A stretch of DNA of 64,000 bases from Whalleya microplaca (Eukaryota > Ascomycota > Sordariomycetes > Xylariales > Xylariaceae). The position numbers were made by a program, and so were the translations under genes. Each line of letters starts with the position of its first letter. The first letter of the stretch is position 1. The stretch lies in assembly GCA_022497155.1 (NCBI GenBank), contig MU385728.1, forward strand, positions 620,001 through 684,000, written 5' to 3'. Below the pieces are notes generated by a model. That model was given only the letters and a program-made list of their open reading frames with translations. It had not been told where the DNA came from and made no database searches. Positions 23,701 through 34,219 of this stretch are shown here, piece after piece.

Positions 23701-24651
23701 TGTCATCGAAGCACAGCACGTCACCCAAGTTGACGTGTTGGAAGAATACGGCCTCCTGCTTGTCTTGTCGAATAAGTCACTCCTATCGTACTCACTCTCA
23801 GCCTTAGATCCGAATGAGCCAGCCCTCGGGAAGCGGCCCAAGAAGATTCAAAGCAATTGCAACTTCTTCAAGACAGGTATCTGCTTAGGCAGACACCTTG
23901 TGTGCTGCGTCAAGTCGAGTACACTGTCAACAACGATCAAGGTGTATGAACCCAACGACTCGATGAGCAAGGGCAAGAAACAGAAGGGATTCGGCAAAAT
24001 GTTCAACACAGGCCAGGACGAGCTGAAGGCGTTCAAGGAGTTCTACATCCCCACCGAGTCCACGTCCGTCCACTTCCTCAAGAGCAAGCTATGCGTAGCA
24101 TGCGCCCGAGGCTTCGAGGTGGTGTCGCTCGAGACGCTCGAGACGCAATCGCTGCTAGACCAAGCAGACACATCACTCGACTTCGTGGCGAGGAAAGAGG
24201 GCGTGAAGCCGATCCACATCGAGCGGCTGAACGGGGAGTTCCTGCTTAACTACAGCGACTTCTCGTTCTTCGTGAACCGGAACGGGTGGCGGGCGCGGCC
24301 GGAGTGGCGCATCGACTGGGAGGGCACGCCGCAGGCGTTCGCGCTGTCGTACCCGTGGATCCTGGCCTTCGAGCCCAACTTCATCGAGCTTAGGAACATC
24401 GAGAGCGGCGCCGTCCACATCGTGCCGCACAAGAACATCCGGATGCTGCACAGCAGCACGCATGAGGTAAGTCTAAGTCTAAGTCGGCCGGACGGGACCC
24501 CCTGAAATTTAAAGAGGGAATCAATAAGTACTGATGATGGGTTTTGCAGATCTTGTTCGCGTACGAAGACGAGGGAGGCCAGGATGTCGTCGCCGCCATC
24601 GATTTCTGGAAGAACAGTCGACCGAGGTCGGAATTGCCTCCGACGCTGTGA
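20752..24651 (+). CDS. rom2: Rho1 guanine nucleotide exchange factor (Rom2/Rom1-like)
   Basis: Four exons: 20752-23178, 23235-23565, 23619-24466, 24550-24651; 1235 residues. Domain order is that of Rom1/Rom2: a disordered Pro/Ser/Gln-rich N-terminus (1-350), a DEP domain (about 360-440, FSGSEAVDVLSYI), a DH/RhoGEF domain (about 538-730, containing ERDFVKDLEYLRDFW and GYLTKPTTRLARYPLLLE), a PH domain (about 745-890) and a C-terminal CNH domain (about 910-1220, with LIYGTDHGIYVSD and LNGEFLLNYSDFSFFVNRNG). It activates Rho1 at growing tips and drives glucan synthesis and cell-wall-integrity signalling. A Cys-containing linker (ECYSPTCTRDQLCYSIACPRR) between DEP and DH is typical of fungal Rom2. 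The introns flank the CNH segment and keep phase. Confidence 0.95.
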
Positions 24652-27600
24652 GGTGTCTTTCTTTCTAGCCTATCTTCATGCTAGTAGTTCTGTTCTCCGA
24701 GACTTCGTATGGGCGATGGCGGGCGAGCATCTTCGTGGTTGTCTGTTTGCTCCTGAGATATAGGATGGCCCCCCCAATTTCGTGTAGGACCAGGGTGATA
24801 CTGGATAAAGAAGCAAGCATGGCATGCAAATAGATTATTCTCTCATGTGCAGCTGGGCGTACATTTTTTTCTTCTACTTCTTTTCTTTCGTTCTCGTGTC
24901 TTTTTTATTCTCGCGGACACACACATCATCACCAGTTTTACACACCACTACCAATCTTTTTGTTCTTTCGACATTTTTCTACTGCGTTTCAATCGAGCGT
25001 GGTGGGAAAAAGTACACCCCGTTTTGCAAGAAGAATGTCCTTTTCACACACTACTACCACTAGCGAGGAAATCATTTTAATCGTCTTTGAGAGAGCAAGA
25101 GGAGAGGGCGGAGGGAGATAGGGGGAGAGGCAGATGCAGAGGGGGAGAGAGAGAGAGCTGCAGATCCCAAATCTTTGTGTGTTGTTGCGGGCTTGGCTTC
25201 TTCATTCGATGTATCGGAGAGTGGTGGGCAGGTATATGTGTTGACTTTGTCGTTGACTTTGTTGTCGTTGTTGTTGCAGTTGTACTAGGGGAGGGCATCA
25301 TATGTTGGTTGGAAGTAGTAGAGTGACACAGAGTAAGAAAGAGGAAAAGAGTGAGAGAGACAAGGAGAGAGAGCCGTAATTCCCAATTCTGCGCTGAGCG
25401 AAAAGATACTAAGCACGGCCGAAGGAAATAGCCAGCCAGTCAACCCAAGCCAGCAAGCCAGTAGTGGTGAAGAGGGGAAAGGCAAGGGAAGGGAAGGCAA
25501 ATACGGGTCGCTGTTGTTGTTGGTGTCGTTAAACTCAGAAGGGAAGGGAAGGGCGGAATCATGTGTCTATCTATCTACTTAGGTAGACTCGTATAGGAGA
25601 GAGTGACAGACAGACAGAGAGAGACAGAGAGAGACAGAGAGAGACATCTACCTTACTTACTTAATCCACAACTAAAGATCCAATCCCTAATATCTGGCTT
25701 GAGCTTGAGCTTGAGAGGCTGTTTTGGGGGGGTGGGAGTGAGATGTGATGTGATGTGAGTGAGAGTTGTGAGTTTGGGGTATAAGGGAAGGGTTGAGACT
25801 ATCTAGTACATGGTTGGTTGATATGTACTGTGTATGTGAGTCGATGGGAGTGTTTGTGGAAAAGGGGGTGTTGTGATTATGGATGGGATCATGTGATTAC
25901 CAACTACCTAAGTATGAAAGGCAGAAAGGGGCAAAGAGATAAGGTTTGGTCCATGCATGGGGTCGGGAAGCCCTACCAACCCCCTATCGTATAGCAGTAA
26001 GTGTCGTCTTTGCTTCGTCTTTGTCTTACTCCAGCATGGTATTTCACTAGGATATACAGAAATTTAGAACCGGAGCCTGTTCAATTGCTTTATAATGTGA
26101 CAGTTGTTTTCATTGTAATCATAACTTCAATCATCTAGCAAGAAGCTACATGCTCCTGTAAAGGAGTAGGTCGTTAGGATTGAGAGTTGCTTGATTTCTA
26201 CACTTGTGACAGAGTGCCTACCTAGATAAGTATATTGGTTTTGAATTTCCCATCCATTCCAGGACTTCATGAATGGAAACTATGAATCAACCAACCTGCA
26301 TATACATCCCGCAACCTAACCGTACCGAATCTACCAAGAAGGTACGGTTCCAAGTGGCCACTCATCATAATACGGAGACAAGTTGCCCACACTACAGTTT
26401 CACGGGTGCACAGAGTTGGCCTCAGGCCCGTACAAGTATCAACAGTGGTAATTTTGAACCTCTGGTAATGACCACCAGCGGTACCGCCCTGCCGCGTACC
26501 TACCTATATTTCCCCTTCCCGCAGCGCACTTTCAAGAGATGATTTGGTTTAGGGGCCAGACGAGGACGAGAGGCTATCAGACTTGACGAGGTAAATTGGT
26601 TCACATAGTTAGGTTGTACAGCTATAGAGAGCGACTTCACGTAGAACCAATGAATAGGTTTGGAGGAATGGAGGCCCTGTGCTGTTGTTCATATACTTCT
26701 TCAAACGAGTCTTTGGTTGTTTACTCCGTATGAACATTGTAATTCTTTGTGGTAGCTGTCGCCTTGATCTAGTGAACATACCAGGTCAACCCGACTCGCC
26801 AACCCTCCGCTCTGTCACCCACCCCTTTGGCATCTCCTCCGCGGCCATGCCATCCCCTACGCCTCAAGCTAGCTCACGACCACTTCCCTATGTGCTCCCT
26901 CCCTCAACCCTCCTTCGGAGGCATCAAGATCTCCACCTGGAGCTCCCGCCACCAATCCGCGAAGAACATTAGCACATTCATCTCCCTACGCAAATATCGG
27001 AGGCGTTCGAGCTTCGCCGTTACCTGTCAGACTTTCCCCCACTTCTTTTCTTCGTCCCCGCGCCCGCTAGTGCTCCCCATCCCATCGATCCCTCGGGCCG
27101 TTGCGCTCACACCCCCAGTGGCTTAGCCAAAGGTCCGGGGGTGCAAGGAGCGTCCGCAAGTAAGCTGATAACTGGCGGATCGTCAGCGCGAAATGTCTTG
27201 ATGCCGTACGGCGCGGCGGCAATTCCTCGGCGTGGGCGCACGCGCACGTCAAGAGGAGGCTGCGCAGGCGAGCTCCGTGGCTATTTCCGGCCCGCCGATC
27301 CCAGGAGTCTGCAGCGTGAGTGCGAGACCATAGCTGGACTCCGTACTGCAAGCGGGATAAGGCAATATCAGTAAAGATCTACAAGCGCACCTCAGTTAGC
27401 AGTGCCGTGAAGAGATGGGATTGAGATTGCGGGTTTGGTGGGAGCTGGCGCCGACGGCGGAGTTGGGGACGGAGTAGGAACGAATCGGGATTCGGGATAG
27501 GATGTCGAGTTTATATGAATTCGGTATATGTCCGGACACCGGAGTATATATGCGGGATGAAGGAGTCCTATTGCTGACACAGCCACAGTTGTTCCAGACC

Positions 27601-28105
27601 GAGTCCACGAGAAAGGCGTTGTTACACAACGTCAAGCTTAAGGTCGCCCCTTGGGTAGGTACCTATAAATAAGTAATACCTCTACATCGAAGGCTTGACG
27701 GCCGCTGCCCCTATTATATTGTGTAGCAATCGCCTTGGCCGGTGTTATTCATCACGAATAGGAGTGCGGTACCTGAGAAAGACCCTAGCATTGAAACTTA
27801 AGACCGGGTAGTGAGCAGACAGACTTGTGGAGTGAGACGCCCATAATATAGGGTATTGACACTCTTGTTAAAGGCGTTCTGTGTGAGTCTTCCTAGCAGT
27901 ATCTATTGTCATCTCAAGTCCTAAGATCGATGTAACTTTAACAATTTGTAGTTGCGTGTAAATGCTAGGTACATTTTATTAGCCTATCATCAAGATACTG
28001 TTTCATGTTATCGTTCTTTTCGCTGCCATTAAAAGCTTTATACTCGATGCATTAATAAACTTCCCATACTTATGATGTTACATTACAGTTTCATACAAGA
28101 TTCAA
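24652..28105. other. Long gene-free interval rich in simple repeats
   Basis: About 3.4 kb between convergent rom2 and the DUF4336 gene. From 25080 to 25800 the + strand is strongly purine-rich (GA tracts, GACAGAGAGA at 25604-25646). A GC-rich island at about 26790-27340 has no intact reading frame of known type. The rest is AT-rich. No gene can be supported. Confidence 0.5.
25604..25646. repeat. GACAGAGAGA tandem repeat
   Basis: Three or more imperfect units of a 10-nt purine motif inside a longer GA-rich strand-asymmetric block. Confidence 0.75.
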
Positions 28106-28996
28106 TTACTTATGGCCTTTCAAATGCCACTCAAATACCTTCCCGAAGATCTCCTTCCCGTTGCCCTCAATCGTCTCGCCGTGGCACGGGATAATGGTAT
28201 TGAAGTCCCAAGTGTCGATTACCTTGATGCTCTCGTTGAAACCAGCTCTATCCCTGGCACTAATGGCATACCACAGGAACCTCTTGATGCCCTTGGCCTC
28301 CCCACTCGTACTGTTGCAGGACTCGAAGAACCTGTTGATGAACCCGTGGGACTTCTTCTCCGCCTCGGGCACCTTGGAGTACTGCTCGATGGCCGGGAGG
28401 TTGAACATGAGATCCGCCTGGATGAGGACGCGATCGGGCTTGTAGAACAGCACAAGCTCCTTGTTCGCGTGCGCGTCGACGTACGCGACCTCGAAGTCGG
28501 CGGCGAACTCCTCGCTGACGCTGTTGTCGCGCTTGTTGCTCGCGTCGTAGACGAAGGCGAAGGGCTCTTTGCCGACCTTGTCGTCATTCATCTTCGCGCG
28601 CTTCTCCGGCAGCTCCTTGGGCCCGATCAGCTTCGCGCCGGGGTACTCCGCCGCCCACTCCGACAGGAAGATGTGGTGCTCCATGTCCCCCGCGATCAGG
28701 TACCCCACGTTGCCGCCCATGTCGGCCACCTTGGCTTTCGTCTGTGGCGTTAATGCCACGGGCGAGAAGACGGCCAGGGTCCCTGATGTGAGACGTACTG
28801 GTCGGGGGGAGGGTGAGTCAGTGGCTGCAGTAGGTATGTGTCTTGAGAGTGTTTTGTACTCACTTATCGTGCCCCGGCCTCCAACTCGGATTATCCCGAA
28901 ACGCGCAAATGGTGCAGACACTGTCGCGATGTTGGGCGTGATGTCTCGAATAACCGCCACATTGGCTGGGTTCGAGGGTATAAGTTTTGAAGACAT
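28106..28996 (-). CDS. DUF4336 domain protein (metallo-hydrolase-like)
   Basis: Two exons, 28996-28864 and 28797-28106, 274 residues. It matches the fungal DUF4336 family, which I recall as related to the metallo-beta-lactamase fold: GGRGTI..RLTSGTLAVFSPVALTP near the start, the DMEHHIFLSEWAAEYPGAKL segment with paired histidines, IGPKELPEKR, and a late IIPCHGETIEGNG. Catalytic activity is unknown. The intron 28798-28863 is 66 nt and free of stops, so retention would add 22 residues without breaking the frame. The frame stays open upstream of the chosen ATG, and an in-frame ATG at 29143 would add 49 residues with many Arg/Lys/Ser and no acidic residue. That looks like a mitochondrial presequence. 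Confidence 0.85.
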   Translation of the reverse strand: MSSKLIPSNPANVAVIRDITPNIATVSAPFARFGIIRVGGRGTISEYKTLSRHIPTAATDSPSPRPVRLTSGTLAVFSPVALTPQTKAKVADMGGNVGYLIAGDMEHHIFLSEWAAEYPGAKLIGPKELPEKRAKMNDDKVGKEPFAFVYDASNKRDNSVSEEFAADFEVAYVDAHANKELVLFYKPDRVLIQADLMFNLPAIEQYSKVPEAEKKSHGFINRFFESCNSTSGEAKGIKRFLWYAISARDRAGFNESIKVIDTWDFNTIIPCHGETIEGNGKEIFGKVFEWHLKGHK

Positions 28997-29143
28997 GGTG
29001 ATGGTGCGACTAGATTGCGTGAGTCTACTTGGTGACAGTCTTGTTACTGGTTGCCAGCGTTTGTGAGTAGTGGCAATAGAGTTGCTTTTTATCCTCTGAA
29101 TTCTCAAACACGATAGGGTTTTCGCTAATGCGAAGCTATTCAT

Positions 29144-30042
29144 ATACGATGGTCCACAATGGAACCGCGAAACTTGCGAGACGAAGGACGCGTATTTAAA
29201 CAACTTTCTGACAAATACAATATCAGGCCTCGATGCAAATGCTAACGATGATAGTCCATAAATAGTCATTCTTAGATAGTGGAAGGCCTAGACATAATTC
29301 TGATGGGCAACCCGGCTTCGTACATGCATCGCTGACAGATGGACACGGGGCATTGCGAAGTTGGTCTAGGTACATGTATAATTTGGAATGCCTGTGAATA
29401 CCGCGGCTCGGTCCTTACAGCTTATGAAAACCCGACGAACACGGCGACCCCTGGTTCAAAGGAACATTTTCAACGAATAAGATGAAATGACATCATGAGG
29501 ACGTCTACATACAAGGAACACTGAAGGATCTGGTGGTCCGTCGCTCTGCTGATACCGGTAGTGTCGGTGGGTCCGAGAGACTGCTGCCGAAAGGCTTTGG
29601 CCGTAGTGGCCCGTGCTCTGGTAATTTGGAATACCTTGGTATATTCTGTACTGTATTACTTTGTAATCCGTAGTCGTGGCCAGAGACAACAAAGGATCCC
29701 CGGCATTTTACATTACCTAGAGCATTAATATGTAGTGCTAAAAATCAACATGCAACGAGAATCTCACTTCAGCTCATGTGCGCTGGCTGGCTAGGTATTT
29801 GTCAAGTGTATCGACTTATTGGTATAAATCTGATTTATATAGATTTGGAAATATATGAAATAAATATTGGCAAGGTAAAATATGGGTATTGCGAACAAGA
29901 TTGACAACAAAAAACAGTAAATCAATCCCATGATCCAAACGCCTTTGTCCGTCTCCAGTCACCTACCATTGAAGGCGAGCTCCCTTCCGTTCTATTTGAG
30001 CAACCTCAAATTCATCATTGTGAATACCAGCCAGCGGGAGGC
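29144..30042. other. Intergenic interval
   Basis: About 0.9 kb, AT-rich, between the head of the DUF4336 gene and the tail of the first coiled-coil gene. No feature recognised. Confidence 0.4.
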
Positions 30043-32895
30043 TTAGGTGACGTGCCACGCAAAGACACCTGTGAGAAGGAGAGCAATAAACTCCCATAAG
30101 AACTCCCATGATGGAGGCTTGATACAGAACACTGCCTTGTCTTCCGCGATCATGTATATCGCCCTCGTGGCCGCGTTGGAGTTCACCCAGGCCGAAAACA
30201 GGCGGCCCTCGGCGATCACCACCCCCAACATGAAGAGGACCGTGAGCCCGGTAAGCCAGGGGCCCGCTCTGTCGACGGCATTTCTCCAACGAGCTAGGGT
30301 GGTAGCTTGAGGTGCCGGGTTGGGGTTCGGCCCAGGCGCCGCTGCAGGCGCCGCTGGCGCGTCGTCGGCATCACCATCGGGCTGCGGTGCGTCCTGTGCG
30401 TCCTGTGCGTCCTGTGCGTCCGTTGCGTCCGGTGCATCTGGTGCGTCTGGTGCGTCTGATGCATCCGGTGCTTGCCTGGTAGCCTGGGCGGCAGCTCTCT
30501 CCGACGCCCTCTTCTGGCTATCCATCAAGTCCTGCAGGAAGTCCCGTTCGGCCTGGAGGGTTCTCAGGAGCACCCTTATCTTCTCGAGCTCGGCTTCCGC
30601 CAGCTCCTTCTTCTGCGCGTTCTCCTGGAGTCTTCGGACCTCGCGGTTGTACCTGCTGCGTTCTTGCCGGTAGACGGTCGTCTGCTTGTCGAGCTCGGCT
30701 GAGTTCGCCTGGGCCTGCTTGACAAGATCCTTCATGAGGTTGTCGTAGAACTCTTCTTGTTCCGTGTTGGCCTTGAGGGCTGCGTCAAGTTGGGCTTGCA
30801 ACTCGTGCGGCGCTGCGCCCCCGTTGGTCTGTAATCGCAGTTGCTTGATAGTCTCTTTATCGAGGGCTCGTTTTCTCCTGAGCTCCGCAATTGTGGCCTT
30901 CAACTTGTTGACTTCGGCCTTCAACCTATCTACTTCGGGTGAACCATCGTCTGGCTGACCGTCTCTGGCTTTAGCCTGCTCTTTGCATTTCTCGAGGCAG
31001 TTATCGAGACGCTTCTGGATGTCGTCCTTCTCAGCATTGAGGCCATCGATTGTTACATGCAGCTTTCGAATTTCGTCATCCTTGCTGGCTTGCAGAAGTT
31101 CTGAGGCATTGACTAGGCGAGCCTCGCGATCGGCGTGGTTATCTAGGACCGTCTGGATAAGCTGCTTGAAACGGGCCATCATCGCTGAGATGTCGTCGTC
31201 TGCGTTGTCGCTGTCAGCACCGAGTGCTACACTGAGGTCCCGGACCGTCTTCAAGATTTCGGCCTTTTTGGCTTGTTCCTTTTTAAGAGCATCGTCCGCT
31301 CCTGTATTGTTCTGTTTTGCTGCCTTCAAGTCTTGCTCCGTTTGCTTCGCCCACTGGGTCAGCTTGCCGAGGGCAATCTGGAACACTCGTTTGGCGCCGT
31401 CTTGATTCCGGGGGTATTCTTTCAGGTCTTGTGCGGATGCCTTAGTGTGGACTTCGATATCGCGTAAGAGCTTCTCCGCCATGTCATATAGCTCTTGCTC
31501 CAAGGCATCTCGCGCGCGCTTCAGTTTTTCCTTCTCATCCTGGAGACCGTTGAGTGTCGTGGCTTGGGTCGCGTGATTGTTCTTAAGAGCCTCGAGTTCC
31601 TTCTTGAGTTTCTGAATCTTTGCAAGATGCTTGTCTTCGTTGCCGCCTTTCGGCTTCGCGGCAGCTTGGTTTGTCAGTTGGGTCGTCAAGTCCTTTTCTT
31701 TCTTCTCGAGCTCATTATTCTTGTGCTGGAGCTGCTCATTGCTCTGCTTGAGCGTTGCGTTCTCATTGCGGAGGGTGTTGTTCTGACTCCGTACGCCCTG
31801 ATAACGCTTTTCAGCTTCCTCCTTCTCTTTTCTTGCCTTCTCTGCATCACTTTCATGCTGTTTCTCAGCCGCCTTCTTCTCATTTTTGAGGTTGTCCCGC
31901 TCGATTGTCACGGCGTCGAGCTTTCCTTGTAATTCTTCGACTTGGTGAGACTGATCGCCGGAATCTGAATCTGAGTTGTCTCCAAGTGCGGCACTTAACT
32001 CGTCTCCAAGCGAGGTGCCGGACATCGTCCCTCCGGCCCTTGTAGGCGAATGTTGCAGTTTCTCGATTTCATCTTGCAGACTATCTCTTTGCTGTTGCAA
32101 ATTATCTCTCTCTTTGACCAACGCATCTTTTTGTCCCTGTACGGTGTTTAATGATGAATGGAGCTTCTTATTCTCTACCTTGAGCTGTACATTCGTTTGC
32201 TTGATCGCCTCGGATTGAAGCCTCAATCGGTCCCTATCTGCCTCACCCTCTCTTCTAGCCGCTGCCACGTCTGCGTCATAGTTTACTTTCAACGTTTCTA
32301 ACATCTGCCTTCTATCTTCCGCATCTTGTATATTCCGTTTCAAGCCATTTATTATTTTTTGATCATTGTTCTTTAGTCTCTCCAGCTCGTCAGTCTTATC
32401 TGTAAGTGCAGCTTCGATGTTGTCGTATGCATGTGCCTTGGACTCGTACTCGTTCTTTTGTGTTCTGAGGGTGTTGAAGGCATTTGTGAGTGTCGTAATT
32501 TGATCTTCGACTTGTGCGTTGGCTTTTTGGGCGTCTTCGTATATTTGGGCTGTGTCGTCGCCGGCATTTTGAAAGATTCTATGTACCTGCTTTTCATAAT
32601 CCTCTCGCGCCCGGTGCATGTCCTCTTCCTTTTTGCTTTGCCAATCTAGCATTTCCGCTTCAAGATGTGCTATGTGTTCATCCCGTTTCTCAACGTCTGA
32701 TTCGGCTTTCTTGATCTGCGCTTGCAACGCATTGTGGTACAGACTGAGTCGTTCTCGTAAAGCGTCCTGTACCAGTTGCTTGATCTCCGCCGCGCCAGGA
32801 TTTTTCCCGTCATGTGCCGAGAATGTAGTAACCACATCGTCGGCTAGTGCGGGAAGTAGATCCCTTAGATCAGTGATTTGTTGGTCGTGTGCCAT
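30043..32895 (-). CDS. Large coiled-coil protein with C-terminal membrane anchor, orphan
   Basis: Single exon; 950 residues from the ATG at 32895 (an in-frame ATG 25 codons upstream at 32970 is less likely). A short N-terminal helical region (DLRDLLPALADDVVTTFSA) is followed by about 750 residues of near-continuous heptad-rich coiled coil (Lys/Glu/Gln/Leu), then an Ala/Asp/Pro linker with tandem DAP, DAT and DAQ tripeptides at about 830-860. The C-terminal 80 residues carry two hydrophobic segments, at about 879-895 and 930-948. This layout fits a rod tethered to a membrane, such as a golgin-like, nuclear-envelope or organelle tether. No named family is recognised. The next gene on this strand is another coiled-coil orphan. 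Confidence 0.75.
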   Translation of the reverse strand: MAHDQQITDLRDLLPALADDVVTTFSAHDGKNPGAAEIKQLVQDALRERLSLYHNALQAQIKKAESDVEKRDEHIAHLEAEMLDWQSKKEEDMHRAREDYEKQVHRIFQNAGDDTAQIYEDAQKANAQVEDQITTLTNAFNTLRTQKNEYESKAHAYDNIEAALTDKTDELERLKNNDQKIINGLKRNIQDAEDRRQMLETLKVNYDADVAAARREGEADRDRLRLQSEAIKQTNVQLKVENKKLHSSLNTVQGQKDALVKERDNLQQQRDSLQDEIEKLQHSPTRAGGTMSGTSLGDELSAALGDNSDSDSGDQSHQVEELQGKLDAVTIERDNLKNEKKAAEKQHESDAEKARKEKEEAEKRYQGVRSQNNTLRNENATLKQSNEQLQHKNNELEKKEKDLTTQLTNQAAAKPKGGNEDKHLAKIQKLKKELEALKNNHATQATTLNGLQDEKEKLKRARDALEQELYDMAEKLLRDIEVHTKASAQDLKEYPRNQDGAKRVFQIALGKLTQWAKQTEQDLKAAKQNNTGADDALKKEQAKKAEILKTVRDLSVALGADSDNADDDISAMMARFKQLIQTVLDNHADREARLVNASELLQASKDDEIRKLHVTIDGLNAEKDDIQKRLDNCLEKCKEQAKARDGQPDDGSPEVDRLKAEVNKLKATIAELRRKRALDKETIKQLRLQTNGGAAPHELQAQLDAALKANTEQEEFYDNLMKDLVKQAQANSAELDKQTTVYRQERSRYNREVRRLQENAQKKELAEAELEKIRVLLRTLQAERDFLQDLMDSQKRASERAAAQATRQAPDASDAPDAPDAPDATDAQDAQDAQDAPQPDGDADDAPAAPAAAPGPNPNPAPQATTLARWRNAVDRAGPWLTGLTVLFMLGVVIAEGRLFSAWVNSNAATRAIYMIAEDKAVFCIKPPSWEFLWEFIALLLTGVFAWHVT
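30391..30472. repeat. 9-bp coding minisatellite (DA[P/Q/T] codons)
   Basis: About nine imperfect GCGTCCTGT-like units (minus strand reads Asp-Ala-X) inside the membrane-anchored coiled-coil gene. Expected to vary in copy number between strains. Confidence 0.8.
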
Positions 32896-34219
32896 GGCAG
32901 CCGTACGGTATACGCTCAAATAACTAAGGTTATGGATATTTCCAGAGGCCAATGCCAAATTGATAGCCATTCTGAGCTTGTGAGACTTTTGTTACCATCA
33001 TCATACAAAGGGATCGTGTCGCTAGGTCTGCGTCCGGTGAAGGTTGCGAGTGCGCCTTTGTCTGTATACTCTACATCTATAGAACAAGACTTCCAATGCT
33101 CTTTCACCATTATACGAAGCCAATGCTAATATTTCTTTTGAAAGGACACCATGATTACCTACTTGAAACCGGAGCGTATCGGCTGAAAACGGAACTGATT
33201 ATTGCTTAACTCTCGGGAGCGCTAGTGTTGACTGCTTGGGCTGTAATGCCCCTGTCAACGTAGACATGGTCTTCAAAGTGTAATACGGCCGTCTTCTTGA
33301 GATTTATAGCAAGGCTGTGTGACCGTGAGCGTGTCAGTGTTCTGCTGATGACTATATACACATAGCCTCAACGACATCAACCGTTGATGGGCCATTAGCA
33401 AACACCTTATTATATGATCTCACGTGCATCCTCGAACATTTTTTCATAGTAGTAGGCATTTCTAGCGGCATTAAGTAAGACCTCTGAAGTGATCAAGAAC
33501 CACCTCTCTTGAAACTTTCTCTCCATGTAGTTTCTCAGCCCTACATATGAACCCAAGCCTCGTGTGAAAGTGTCTCACGAGTTTAGACTTTAAGCTTATT
33601 GCATATGTAGGTCAACAAATAAGCTTCAGTCATGAAACGATCTAAGCTAGGTCTGACCAACTAAGCCCGGGTCGCTGTTAATTGCTTATATGGTAGATAC
33701 GTGAGCGGTAGGTTACGAGATTTTTCAGCATCATTTTACTATTGCTTTTTAATGTTAAATAGATTGTATGGTGTTCTAGTTTAGAAAGCGATACTATAAT
33801 CGGCACTAAGTTGTCATGTGTCTTCAATAAGGCCATCTCGAAAAATGTCAGGAGTTTCTATAAGGATGGTAAGAGTGCTGGGGTAGAGGCTTGGTCCTCG
33901 TTTGGATATACATGCGATGCGGTAAACTGATGCTCTACTCACCAATAAGTCGATCATCTTTCAAAAGTCTCACGAGGATGATAGAATTTATGTTATGATG
34001 AAAGAAACAGGTAAAAGTCTCAAATTTCGCTGCTATGATGGTATAAACTGTACCTACAATTGGTAGGCACGGGTATAACAATAATAAAGTAATACCAGCC
34101 GGCTTCCATCAATGCTTGAGAAACGCCTAGCCATGCATCATAACCATCGTTGTTATCGTCATAATCATCATCATGGTCAACATACCGCAATCCCACTACA
34201 CCTTCGTGATGCGCATACA
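32896..34219. other. Intergenic interval between the two coiled-coil genes
   Basis: About 1.3 kb, AT-rich. Nothing recognisable apart from promoter space for the downstream coiled-coil gene. Confidence 0.4.

Noticed and set aside
26273..26542. 89-codon ATG frame on the plus strand
   Set aside because: No coding bias or motif; sits in a repeat-rich gap.
32896..32970. 25-residue N-terminal extension of the membrane-anchored coiled-coil protein
   Set aside because: Possible, but the ATG at 32895 precedes a more natural charged N-terminus; not excluded.
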